From JBLHRE01 sp047625765 (lineage in GTDB: Bacteria; Bacteroidota; Bacteroidia; Flavobacteriales; JBLHRE01), in assembly GCA_047625765.1 (NCBI GenBank), contig JBLHRE010000131.1, forward strand, positions 1 to 5,179: DNA of 5,179 nt. Direction: 5' to 3'. Position 1 is the stretch's first letter; the number at the start of each line of letters is the position of its first letter. Under the pieces are notes generated by a model. It saw only the letters and a list, made by a program, of their open reading frames with translations. It was not told the origin of the DNA and searched no databases. Positions 1 to 5,179 of this stretch are shown here, piece by piece. The translations under genes and the position numbers were made by a program.

Positions 1-563
1 CCAGGATAAAATGAAAATGCACCAGCAAGACCGAATGACCCCGCTTTTACACCACCTCTTTCCGAACCATGAGCTTGAGCACAATCCTCAATAATTAGTA
101 AATTAAACTGATTGGCTAAGTTAACTACACCCTCCATATCACATAACTGACCATAAAGATGCACGGGAAGAATGACTTTGGTGTGTTCCGAAATGACAGA
201 ACTTATCTTAGTTACATCAATATTAAAGGTTTTAACATCAACATCAACCAACACTGGGACAAGCCCATTCGCCTTAACGGCCAAAACTGTTGCAATAAAA
301 GTATTATTAGGAATTAACACCTCATCACCCTTACATAATTTACCTAGCTGAATAAGCCCTTTAAAAATGATGAATAAAGCATCGTATCCATTACCAACAC
401 CAATTCCGTGCTTTACATTACAAAATTCCGAAAACTCTTTCTCAAATTTTTCATTCCATTTACCAGATATATACCATCCAGAATTGAGTACAGATTGAAA
501 TGCTGCAGCTAATTCCTTTTCAAAAGGCTGATTGATTTTATATAAATCTAAAAATCTAATCAT
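1..563 (-). CDS. fdtB: PLP-dependent sugar aminotransferase, DegT/DnrJ/EryC1/StrS family (FdtB/QdtB-like), 3' end outside window
   Basis: This cytoplasmic enzyme is predicted to aminate C3 of the dTDP-3-keto-6-deoxyhexose made by the ketoisomerase, with glutamate as likely donor. I translated it by hand from the ATG at 563-561; 187 full codons plus two bases are present, about half of a usual 370-residue protein. It starts MIRFLDLYKINQPFEKEL and shows family motifs in order: SGWYISGKW (28-36), GVGNGYDAL (55-63, PLP phosphate region), PNNTFIAT (85-92), PVHLYGQ (133-139), and IEDCAQAHGS (158-167), with D160 as the expected pyridine-nitrogen partner. The window ends inside AGAFSFYPG, just before the position of the Schiff-base lysine in the family motif F-x-P-G-K, so that residue cannot be checked. 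Start and acyltransferase stop share ATGA, which suggests coupling. C3 specificity is inferred from the neighbouring ketoisomerase; by sequence alone other sugar aminotransferases of this family are possible. Confidence 0.92.
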   Translation of the reverse strand, partial: MIRFLDLYKINQPFEKELAAAFQSVLNSGWYISGKWNEKFEKEFSEFCNVKHGIGVGNGYDALFIIFKGLIQLGKLCKGDEVLIPNNTFIATVLAVKANGLVPVLVDVDVKTFNIDVTKISSVISEHTKVILPVHLYGQLCDMEGVVNLANQFNLLIIEDCAQAHGSERGGVKAGSFGLAGAFSFYP

Positions 564-1354
564 AAATATGGGAAAATTGGAGTTTCTAAGTTAAACTCCT
601 CATTATACCAATCTTTAAATCCCCTTCCTGCCCATGGCATACCTCTTTCGAAATTATACATCCATGGATAATAACTAAGATTCGTTGAATCCTTAAGTTT
701 AAGAATACTCCCTAAAGCTTTAGCTGGTGATCCTACAATTAATAATCCATCCCCAAAATCACCCTTAACCGAGGCATTTGCAGCTATTAAACAATTCTCT
801 CCTATTATTGCTCCTGGCAACAGAATTGAATGGACCGCAATCTGAGTATAATCACCAACTTTAGGTCCTATACAGATATTAGAGGGAGGTAATGGATCAT
901 TTGTAAACACAACGTATGGATAAATAAATACAAAATTCCCAATAATAGATTTTTGGCCTATATGAACATTGCTATGTAAACGACAGTATCTTCCAAATTT
1001 AACAAAGCCCTGAATATCCGATAAGGTTCCAATAGAAAGGTGATCTTGGGCATGGACATTTTCACGGACCGTTACCCTATGGCCACAGCTAAAATAATCA
1101 CCAAATATGCTTCCCGCGTATAATATTGAATGGCTCCTAACCAATGAGTCGGATCCGATAATGGTTTTAGGGTTAATGTAACCTTCATCCGAATAATAAC
1201 TATTTAAAGGCTCCCCTATAGTACAATCATTACATATAACCGTGTTATCTCCAATCACAACATTATCATAAATAATTGTATTATCACCAACCTTAACGTT
1301 CTTCCCTAAAATTGCTAATGAAGAAATTTGAACGTTTATATTATTAAATTTCAT
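560..1354 (-). CDS. Left-handed beta-helix acyltransferase, probable sugar-nucleotide 3-N-acetyltransferase (FdtC/QdtC/WbbJ-like)
   Basis: This protein is predicted to transfer an acyl group, most likely acetyl from acetyl-CoA, to the 3-amino group of a dTDP-3-amino-3,6-dideoxyhexose. The 264 residues contain imperfect hexapeptide repeats from about residue 12 to 200 (for example ILGKNVKVGDNTIIYDNVVIG and VGDYTQIAVHSILLPGAIIG), the signature of a trimeric left-handed beta-helix. An inserted loop TIGEPLNSYYSDEGYINP (45-62) interrupts the coils. The segment PYVVFTNDPLPPSN (146-159) is typical of sugar N-acetyltransferases, and IVGSPAKALG (206-215) is the usual end of the helix. An extension of about 45 residues follows, including YPWMYNF and RGMPWAGRG, which I recall from relatives of QdtC length. 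Histidines at 92, 101, 127 and 131 line the coils, but I cannot assign a catalytic base. Its stop overlaps the aminotransferase start as ATGA. Other acyl groups, or O-acylation, cannot be excluded. Confidence 0.85.
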   Translation of the reverse strand: MKFNNINVQISSLAILGKNVKVGDNTIIYDNVVIGDNTVICNDCTIGEPLNSYYSDEGYINPKTIIGSDSLVRSHSILYAGSIFGDYFSCGHRVTVRENVHAQDHLSIGTLSDIQGFVKFGRYCRLHSNVHIGQKSIIGNFVFIYPYVVFTNDPLPPSNICIGPKVGDYTQIAVHSILLPGAIIGENCLIAANASVKGDFGDGLLIVGSPAKALGSILKLKDSTNLSYYPWMYNFERGMPWAGRGFKDWYNEEFNLETPIFPYL

Positions 1355-1372
1355 GCGTTTTGAATTTAAGGA
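1355..1372 (-). other. Only untranslated gap in the window
   Basis: These 18 bases separate the ketoisomerase stop from the acyltransferase start. On the coding strand they read TCCTTAAATTCAAAACGC. I see no Shine-Dalgarno sequence, hairpin or promoter-like motif, so the downstream gene is probably translated from the same transcript. Confidence 0.8.
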
Positions 1373-1783
1373 TTACAAAATCTCCTTCCATTTTACGAAT
1401 TCTACCATGTTTCTAATATAATCAGACTCATCGTACTTCTCCGAAGCCAATACTAAACATACAGATCCTTCGGTAAAATCTTCTAACTCACGCCAGATAC
1501 CAGGAACAAGATGTAAGGCAGTATCCGAAGAATCTAATCTAATCTCCTTCCATCTCTCTCCATCGAACAATTTCACCGTAAAACTTCCTTTTACTGCAAT
1601 TAGGTATTGTTGTAATTTGTAGTGACTGTGCCCTGCTCTTTCCTCATTCTCAGGCACGCTGTATAAATAATAAATGCGCTTAACATCAAATGGAGTATCA
1701 GACATATTTACCACGCCTTTGTCCTTCGAAACAATGGCTGAACTCAATTGTTTCAATTTACAATTGTCAATAGTGTATCTCAT
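1373..1783 (-). CDS. fdtA: dTDP-4-keto-6-deoxyglucose 3,4-ketoisomerase (FdtA/QdtA/WxcM cupin family)
   Basis: This enzyme is predicted to convert dTDP-4-keto-6-deoxy-D-glucose to the 3-keto isomer, the step that commits it to 3-amino-3,6-dideoxy sugars. The 136 residues match the single-domain cupin family. Residues R49-A-G-H52-S-H54 correspond to the R-G-x-H-A-H motif whose two histidines are the catalytic residues in FdtA. Then come the core strand LIAVKGSFTVKLFDG (61-75), a WREL segment (97-100), SVCLVLASEKYDESDYIR (107-124) and a closing VEFVKW, all family hallmarks. Oddities are A-to-S inside H-x-H, Y55 after it, and an N-terminal SKDKGVV where relatives usually have D-x-R-G-x-L. FdtA (galacto product) and QdtA (gluco product) differ by few residues, so the stereochemistry at C4 is not settled; the symbol is for the family. 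The start directly follows the upstream stop (TAGATG). The aminotransferase and acyltransferase downstream support the pathway. Confidence 0.87.
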   Translation of the reverse strand: MRYTIDNCKLKQLSSAIVSKDKGVVNMSDTPFDVKRIYYLYSVPENEERAGHSHYKLQQYLIAVKGSFTVKLFDGERWKEIRLDSSDTALHLVPGIWRELEDFTEGSVCLVLASEKYDESDYIRNMVEFVKWKEIL

Positions 1784-2119
1784 CTAGTTTGGAATAGGAG
1801 AAATAAGTAACAAACCAAAATCCGTTTCACTATAAAGTCCAATTTCATCAACATCTTCCATTATACCATGCAAGCCATCGTAACAATTAGACAATTTATA
1901 CCGCTCATTTTCATTTTTCACCTGAATTTCAATTTCGCCATGTAAACAAATCATAATAAAGATATTGCTTTTCATCGTCTTTATAACTTCATAAAAACTG
2001 TCCCTGTTACTAATATAAAAAATAGCATCTATTTTAAATGGGATATAGTTAGGTTCTTCAAGAAAGCAAAGATCCCCTCTACGATCTTGAATTACTGGAA
2101 ATTTTATCAACTTAATCAT
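1784..2119 (-). CDS. Degenerate FdtA/WxcM-like cupin protein, probable non-catalytic paralogue
   Basis: This 111-residue cytoplasmic protein resembles the sugar-nucleotide 3,4-ketoisomerase (FdtA/QdtA/WxcM C-terminal) cupin family. It opens with the family-like segment VIQDRRGDLCFLEE (residues 9-22, D-x-R-G at 12-15), followed by IPFKIDAIFYIS, which lines up with TPFDVKRIYYLY of the next gene. The rest of the cupin core (FIMICLHGEIEIQV) also aligns. The catalytic R-x-x-H-x-H stretch is absent: my hand alignment puts E44, K47 and M49 where the next gene has R49, H52 and H54. The C-terminal Y-x-E-x-D-Y-I-R segment is missing, making it about 25 residues shorter. Isomerase activity is therefore unlikely. 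The intact frame, the 8-base overlap with wzt and direct abutment to the catalytic paralogue argue against random decay. A partner subunit, a ligand-binding pseudoenzyme, or a relic of duplication are all possible. Family membership rests on weak similarity and position. Confidence 0.72.
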   Translation of the reverse strand: MIKLIKFPVIQDRRGDLCFLEEPNYIPFKIDAIFYISNRDSFYEVIKTMKSNIFIMICLHGEIEIQVKNENERYKLSNCYDGLHGIMEDVDEIGLYSETDFGLLLISPIPN

Positions 2120-3374
2120 TACTGACTTTTATAATACTTGATTTGAGTTGGGGTCTTATTACTCCGGGTTTAGGAGCTGAACTGTCCCCAATTGAAGAAG
2201 GTGCTATTTCAAAACCAACTATTTGATTCATTTTCCAGACAAGCTCTCTTTGATCTCTGCCGACTATAATATCCAACACGTAATTACCTTGGTTTAATAA
2301 AAAAGGCGGAATCTCAAAACCCACCTGATAAGTCCCAACTTTACATGTAGATTTCGTGAAAATCACCTCACCTACGTGCATTACAACTACTTCATTAGAA
2401 TTTTTTAATTCTATAGTAACATCTAATGACGCCTTTTCCAAGGGATTATAAAGTTCACACATTATATGCACTCCTGAAGACATCTCCAATAAATCACCAA
2501 TAAGAGGCCTAACTTCGACAGCCCGAATTTGAGCATCTGTCTTCTTGAGTTGATCATTGCTAAATTTAGGCGCTACAATTACTAAATCTTTTAAATAATA
2601 ATTGACGGCATTATTTGCATCGGATTGAAAGTTTATGGTCCCATCCTTCAAAACTATTGCCCTTGTGCACAACGCCTTGATGGTTGCCATATTATGGCTC
2701 ACAAAAAGCACCGTTCTACCACCGCTTTGACTCAACTCTTGCATTTTGCCAATGGCCTTTTTCTGAAACTCGGCATCGCCAACTGCAAGTACCTCATCAA
2801 CCACCAATATTTCGGGATCTAAATGCGCTGCTACTGCAAAAGCCAATCGCACTTTCATTCCCGAAGAATAGCGTTTTACAGGGGTGTCAATATATCTTTC
2901 GACACCAGAGAATTCAACTATTTCATCTAATTTAGCTTGCACCTCCTTATTGGTCATCCCCAAGATAGTACCATTTAAAAATACATTTTCTCTTCCTGTT
3001 AATTCGGGATGAAATCCTGTACCCACTTCCAATAGCGATGCTATTCTGCCTTTTGCCTTTATGGTGCCTTGTGTTGGCCCTGTAACCTGAGAAAGAATTT
3101 TTAATAAGGTAGATTTTCCCGCCCCGTTCTTTCCAATAATACCAAGTACCTCTCCTTTTTCTACTTCAAAATTAATATCGCGTAAAGCCCACACATAATC
3201 AGACGAACCTTTGCTAGCTCTATTGTTTACTTCTCCAATTTTTAAATAAGGGTCTTCTTTACCTCTTATTTTATGCCACCATCTATTTAAATCGTGCGAA
3301 AGAGTTCCTGTTCCAACCGTTCCTAATCGATACTGCTTACTTACACCCTTAATTTGAATTGCGATGTCTTTCAT
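2112..3374 (-). CDS. wzt: ABC transporter ATPase for polysaccharide export with C-terminal Wzt-like domain
   Basis: This is the cytoplasmic ATPase partner of the preceding permease. In 420 residues it shows Walker A GKNGAGKS (81-88), signature YSSGM (169-173), Walker B ILVVDE (189-194) and the switch histidine in SHN (H227). The Q-loop region reads LLEVGTGFHPELTGREN without a glutamine, as is usual for KpsT/Wzt/TagH ATPases. A linker of about 40 residues (18-60) separates the first strand from WALRDINFEV, a layout I associate with Bacteroidota and cyanobacterial exporters. Residues from about 268 to 395 form an extra beta-rich domain comparable in place and size to Wzt_C. In E. coli O8/O9a-type Wzt this domain binds the modified non-reducing end of the O-chain. 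A tail ends near KPGVIRPQLK. KpsT proteins lack this domain, so export of a glycan with a recognised terminal group is inferred. The start is in TAATG with wzm, and the last 8 bases overlap the next gene (ATGATTAA). The C-terminal domain is much less recognisable than the nucleotide-binding domain. Confidence 0.93.
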   Translation of the reverse strand: MKDIAIQIKGVSKQYRLGTVGTGTLSHDLNRWWHKIRGKEDPYLKIGEVNNRASKGSSDYVWALRDINFEVEKGEVLGIIGKNGAGKSTLLKILSQVTGPTQGTIKAKGRIASLLEVGTGFHPELTGRENVFLNGTILGMTNKEVQAKLDEIVEFSGVERYIDTPVKRYSSGMKVRLAFAVAAHLDPEILVVDEVLAVGDAEFQKKAIGKMQELSQSGGRTVLFVSHNMATIKALCTRAIVLKDGTINFQSDANNAVNYYLKDLVIVAPKFSNDQLKKTDAQIRAVEVRPLIGDLLEMSSGVHIMCELYNPLEKASLDVTIELKNSNEVVVMHVGEVIFTKSTCKVGTYQVGFEIPPFLLNQGNYVLDIIVGRDQRELVWKMNQIVGFEIAPSSIGDSSAPKPGVIRPQLKSSIIKVSND

Positions 3375-4213
3375 TAAACCGTATCTAAAAAGTTCTTCTC
3401 CGTTTTATTGAAAACCATTAGCCCAATTAAAAACAAGACCAAGCTTACTGCTGCACTGTAGGCTAACATGGGCCAAGAAAAATTTCCTGCTCCTAACAAC
3501 ATGTATCTAAATCCTTCTATAATATGGCTGGTAGGGTTCCATTCTATGATCCATGCATATTTCTGCGGAACTTCAGAAAGTGGATAAATAACGGGTGTAG
3601 CATACATCAATAGACTTACTCCAAAGGTTATTAATTGGCGCAAGTCTCGGTATTTGGTTGTCATTGAGCTTAATATCAATCCCATGCCCAAACCCAACAA
3701 GGCCATCATAGCCAATAATATAGGAAAGAGTACGAATTGCCATTGTATCGCAATTATTGCTCCTTGATAATAATAGTAAGACCAAAGTATTGCAAGCATT
3801 GCTAACTGAATAAAGAAGGTAAGCATGCTTGAAGTAACCTGACTTAGCGGAGAAATAATCCTAGGGAAATACACCTTAGAAAAAAGTCCGGCATTCGACA
3901 CAAAGGTAGAAGCTGTAGCATTTAATGCCTGTGCAAAATAGTTCCATAAAACAATACCAGACATATAAAACAAGGGCTGTGGCAACCCATCGGTTGGTAT
4001 TGCTGCCAATTTCCCGAAAACAAAGGTGTAAATAATAGTTGTTAGCAAAGGTTGGATAAAAAACCAGAGAGGCCCCAAAACGGTTTGCTTGTAAACGGCT
4101 ACTATATCCCTACGTACAAACAGAACAAACAAATCGCGGTAGCGCCAAATCTCTTTCAGATTTAGCTGAAACCAAGACCGTTTGGAACCAATTTCAATGT
4201 CCCATTTCTCCAT
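3374..4213 (-). CDS. wzm: ABC-2 type polysaccharide export permease (Wzm/KpsM/RfbA family)
   Basis: This is the inner-membrane channel subunit that, as a dimer with the ATPase encoded next, moves an undecaprenyl-linked glycan from cytoplasm to periplasm. The 279 residues begin with an amphipathic cytoplasmic segment (about 15-45, ending RRDIVAVYKQTVLGPLW), typical of ABC2_membrane polysaccharide exporters. About six hydrophobic spans follow, at roughly 47-68, 81-97, 128-147, 158-182, 195-210 and 247-268. The loop FSKVYFPRIISPLS (111-124) matches the conserved cytoplasmic region thought to contact the ATPase. The segment RDLRQLITFG and the motif TPVIYPLSEVP (206-216) are further hallmarks, and the length is usual for the family. 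Start and stop both sit in TAATG overlaps with kdsD and wzt, which suggests translational coupling and balanced production of permease and ATPase. Whether the substrate is O-antigen or capsule is not decided by this protein; the ATPase domain layout favours an O-antigen-like Wzm/Wzt system. Confidence 0.95.
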   Translation of the reverse strand: MEKWDIEIGSKRSWFQLNLKEIWRYRDLFVLFVRRDIVAVYKQTVLGPLWFFIQPLLTTIIYTFVFGKLAAIPTDGLPQPLFYMSGIVLWNYFAQALNATASTFVSNAGLFSKVYFPRIISPLSQVTSSMLTFFIQLAMLAILWSYYYYQGAIIAIQWQFVLFPILLAMMALLGLGMGLILSSMTTKYRDLRQLITFGVSLLMYATPVIYPLSEVPQKYAWIIEWNPTSHIIEGFRYMLLGAGNFSWPMLAYSAAVSLVLFLIGLMVFNKTEKNFLDTV

Positions 4214-5160
4214 TATAGTAAGTCGTAAATTTGAACTACTCCTCTCAATTTTTGGCTTTCAGCAACTATTAAAGCCGTTATTTTATTTGAATTCATTAAT
4301 GCATCTGCCTCATTTAATTTTGCCGTAGGCAAAATTGTTTTTGGACCGGCACTCATTACATGCTTTGCCGATAATTGAAAGAATGTAGCCGTATTTGCCA
4401 TTGCTCTTCGGATATCACCATCGGTAATTATTCCTTGAACCAAGCCTTCTTTTAACACAACTGCCAATCCTAACTTACCTTCAGACACTGTTGTTACCAC
4501 TTCTGTAATAGAACTTTCTAAGCTTACTATAGGCAAATCATTTACGCGCATTACATCCTTTACCCTGGTTAATAGTTGTTTTCCTAAACTTCCTCCAGGA
4601 TGGAAACGCGCAAAATTCTCTGGTTTAAATTTTCGCTCTTTCATTAAAGCTACCGCCAAGGCATCGCCCATAACCAAACAAGCCGTTGTGGATGACGTTG
4701 GAGCTAAATCGAGAGGACATGCTTCCTTATCTACTTTTGCACAAAGGTGGTAGGTTGAATGTTTTGCTAAGGTAGAATTTGGAGCGCCTGTAATGGAAAT
4801 AAGCACATTGCCATTATCAATAAAATAAGGTAGAATATTCAAGACTTCTCTGGTTTCTCCAGAATTTGAAAGCAATAATACTATATCATCTTTGGTTACC
4901 ATACCTAAATCTCCGTGGAATGCTTCGCCTGGATGCAAGAAAAAACTTGGCGTACCTGTGCTTGCTAGAGTTGCTGCAATTTTTTTACCAATCAATCCTG
5001 ATTTCCCCATTCCTGTAACCACCAATTTCCCCTTGGTGTTTAGAACAGCATTTACTGCCTCTGGAAAATGAGCATCCAATTGATCTGAAAGCTGAGCAAT
5101 AACTAAAGCTTCTATTTCGAATACTTCCTTGGCATACCCCAAAATGCTTTCCTTAGTCAT
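4213..5160 (-). CDS. kdsD: D-arabinose-5-phosphate isomerase, KdsD/KpsF/GutQ family (SIS + two CBS domains)
   Basis: This cytoplasmic enzyme interconverts D-ribulose 5-phosphate and D-arabinose 5-phosphate, the first committed step to Kdo, the inner-core LPS or capsule-linker sugar. The 315 residues comprise a SIS domain (about 36-170) and two CBS repeats (about 203-255 and 265-315). Hand alignment to E. coli KdsD, recalled from memory, has a constant offset of six residues. It places the four known active-site residues at K53 (in GMGKSG), E105 (just after SNSGE), E146 (in KEACPL) and H187 (in HPGG), so all are kept. The family hallmarks HPGEAFHGDLGMV and APTSSTT are also present. The C-terminus stops at QIYDLL, a few residues shorter than the E. 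coli protein, and looks complete. The ATG gives a normal family N-terminus. The frame stays open through the 19 upstream bases, so a slightly earlier start cannot be excluded. Its stop overlaps the wzm start as TAATG. The kdsD/kpsF/gutQ paralogues cannot be told apart by sequence alone. Confidence 0.95.
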   Translation of the reverse strand: MTKESILGYAKEVFEIEALVIAQLSDQLDAHFPEAVNAVLNTKGKLVVTGMGKSGLIGKKIAATLASTGTPSFFLHPGEAFHGDLGMVTKDDIVLLLSNSGETREVLNILPYFIDNGNVLISITGAPNSTLAKHSTYHLCAKVDKEACPLDLAPTSSTTACLVMGDALAVALMKERKFKPENFARFHPGGSLGKQLLTRVKDVMRVNDLPIVSLESSITEVVTTVSEGKLGLAVVLKEGLVQGIITDGDIRRAMANTATFFQLSAKHVMSAGPKTILPTAKLNEADALMNSNKITALIVAESQKLRGVVQIYDLL

Positions 5161-5179
5161 TTTTATAATATTGAATGGT
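5161..5179 (-). other. AT-rich leader of kdsD at the window edge
   Basis: The coding-strand sequence is ACCATTCAATATTATAAAA directly before the kdsD ATG. It is AT-rich with no Shine-Dalgarno sequence, as commonly seen ahead of Bacteroidota genes. It has no stop in the kdsD frame, and it is too short to show whether a promoter or another gene lies upstream. Confidence 0.5.

Noticed and set aside
560..1354. Repetitive pattern in the acyltransferase as a possible DNA repeat.
   Set aside because: The periodicity is at protein level (hexapeptide coils of a left-handed beta-helix); the underlying bases are not repeated.
1784..2119. The short cupin as a pseudogene or a frameshifted part of the next gene.
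   Set aside because: It aligns to the same region as its neighbour rather than to a missing part of it, the frame is intact, and both ends mesh tightly with adjacent genes. A separate degenerate paralogue fits better.
2625..2935. Two overlapping plus-strand reading frames of 65 and 83 codons.
   Set aside because: They lie wholly antisense to the conserved nucleotide-binding domain of wzt, resemble no known family, and their residues are what the complement of the ABC motifs would give.
3573..3785. A 70-codon minus-strand frame inside wzm.
   Set aside because: It is an out-of-frame shadow of the permease gene, with no start context and no recognisable protein features.
4213..5160. kdsD as a glucosamine-fructose-6-phosphate aminotransferase or other SIS protein.
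   Set aside because: The SIS plus two-CBS layout and retained K53, E105, E146 and H187 identify an arabinose-5-phosphate isomerase; there is no glutaminase domain.
5161..5179. TATTATAAAA ahead of kdsD as a promoter.
   Set aside because: It is only an AT-rich run at the window edge. The Bacteroidota -7 motif TAnnTTTG is not present, and there is too little sequence to judge a -33 element.

Overview
The window reads as part of a surface-polysaccharide (O-antigen or capsule) gene cluster from a low-GC Gram-negative bacterium, most likely a member of the Bacteroidota. The reasons are the AT-rich DNA, the absence of any Shine-Dalgarno sequence ahead of all seven starts, and the style of the ABC-2 exporter, whose long ATPase carries an N-terminal linker segment familiar from that phylum. 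A Kdo-pathway isomerase also implies an outer membrane with LPS or a Kdo-containing glycan. The species cannot be named from sequence alone.

All seven genes lie on the minus strand and are transcribed from high to low coordinates. In order they are: arabinose-5-phosphate isomerase kdsD/kpsF (5160-4213), ABC-2 polysaccharide export permease wzm (4213-3374), ABC ATPase wzt with a C-terminal extra domain (3374-2112), a short degenerate FdtA/WxcM-like cupin (2119-1784), a catalytic-looking FdtA/QdtA sugar-nucleotide 3,4-ketoisomerase (1783-1373), a left-handed beta-helix acyltransferase (1354-560), and a DegT/DnrJ/EryC1 aminotransferase (563 to the left edge, incomplete). The last gene has no complete reading frame in the window and was read by translating the minus strand directly.

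The genes are packed tightly. Two junctions are TAATG (1-base overlap), one is an 8-base overlap, one is stop directly followed by start, one is ATGA, and the only untranslated gap is 18 bases (1355-1372). No stretch above 300 bases lacks a gene. I see no internal promoter or terminator, no RNA gene, no mobile element and no CRISPR array. This looks like one polycistronic unit that continues past both edges.

The genes fall into two blocks. kdsD serves Kdo synthesis, and Wzm/Wzt export a lipid-linked glycan across the inner membrane. The next genes give the three sugar-specific steps for a dTDP-3-acylamino-3,6-dideoxyhexose (Fuc3NAc or Qui3NAc type): 3,4-ketoisomerisation of dTDP-4-keto-6-deoxyglucose, transamination at C3 and N-acylation. 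The upstream enzymes RmlA and RmlB are not in the window.

The most interesting point is the tandem cupin pair. The first copy keeps the N-terminal D-x-R-G motif but has lost the catalytic H-x-H. The second keeps H-x-H but has lost the D-x-R-G arginine. This complementary loss suggests a possible heteromeric enzyme or a regulatory pseudoenzyme.
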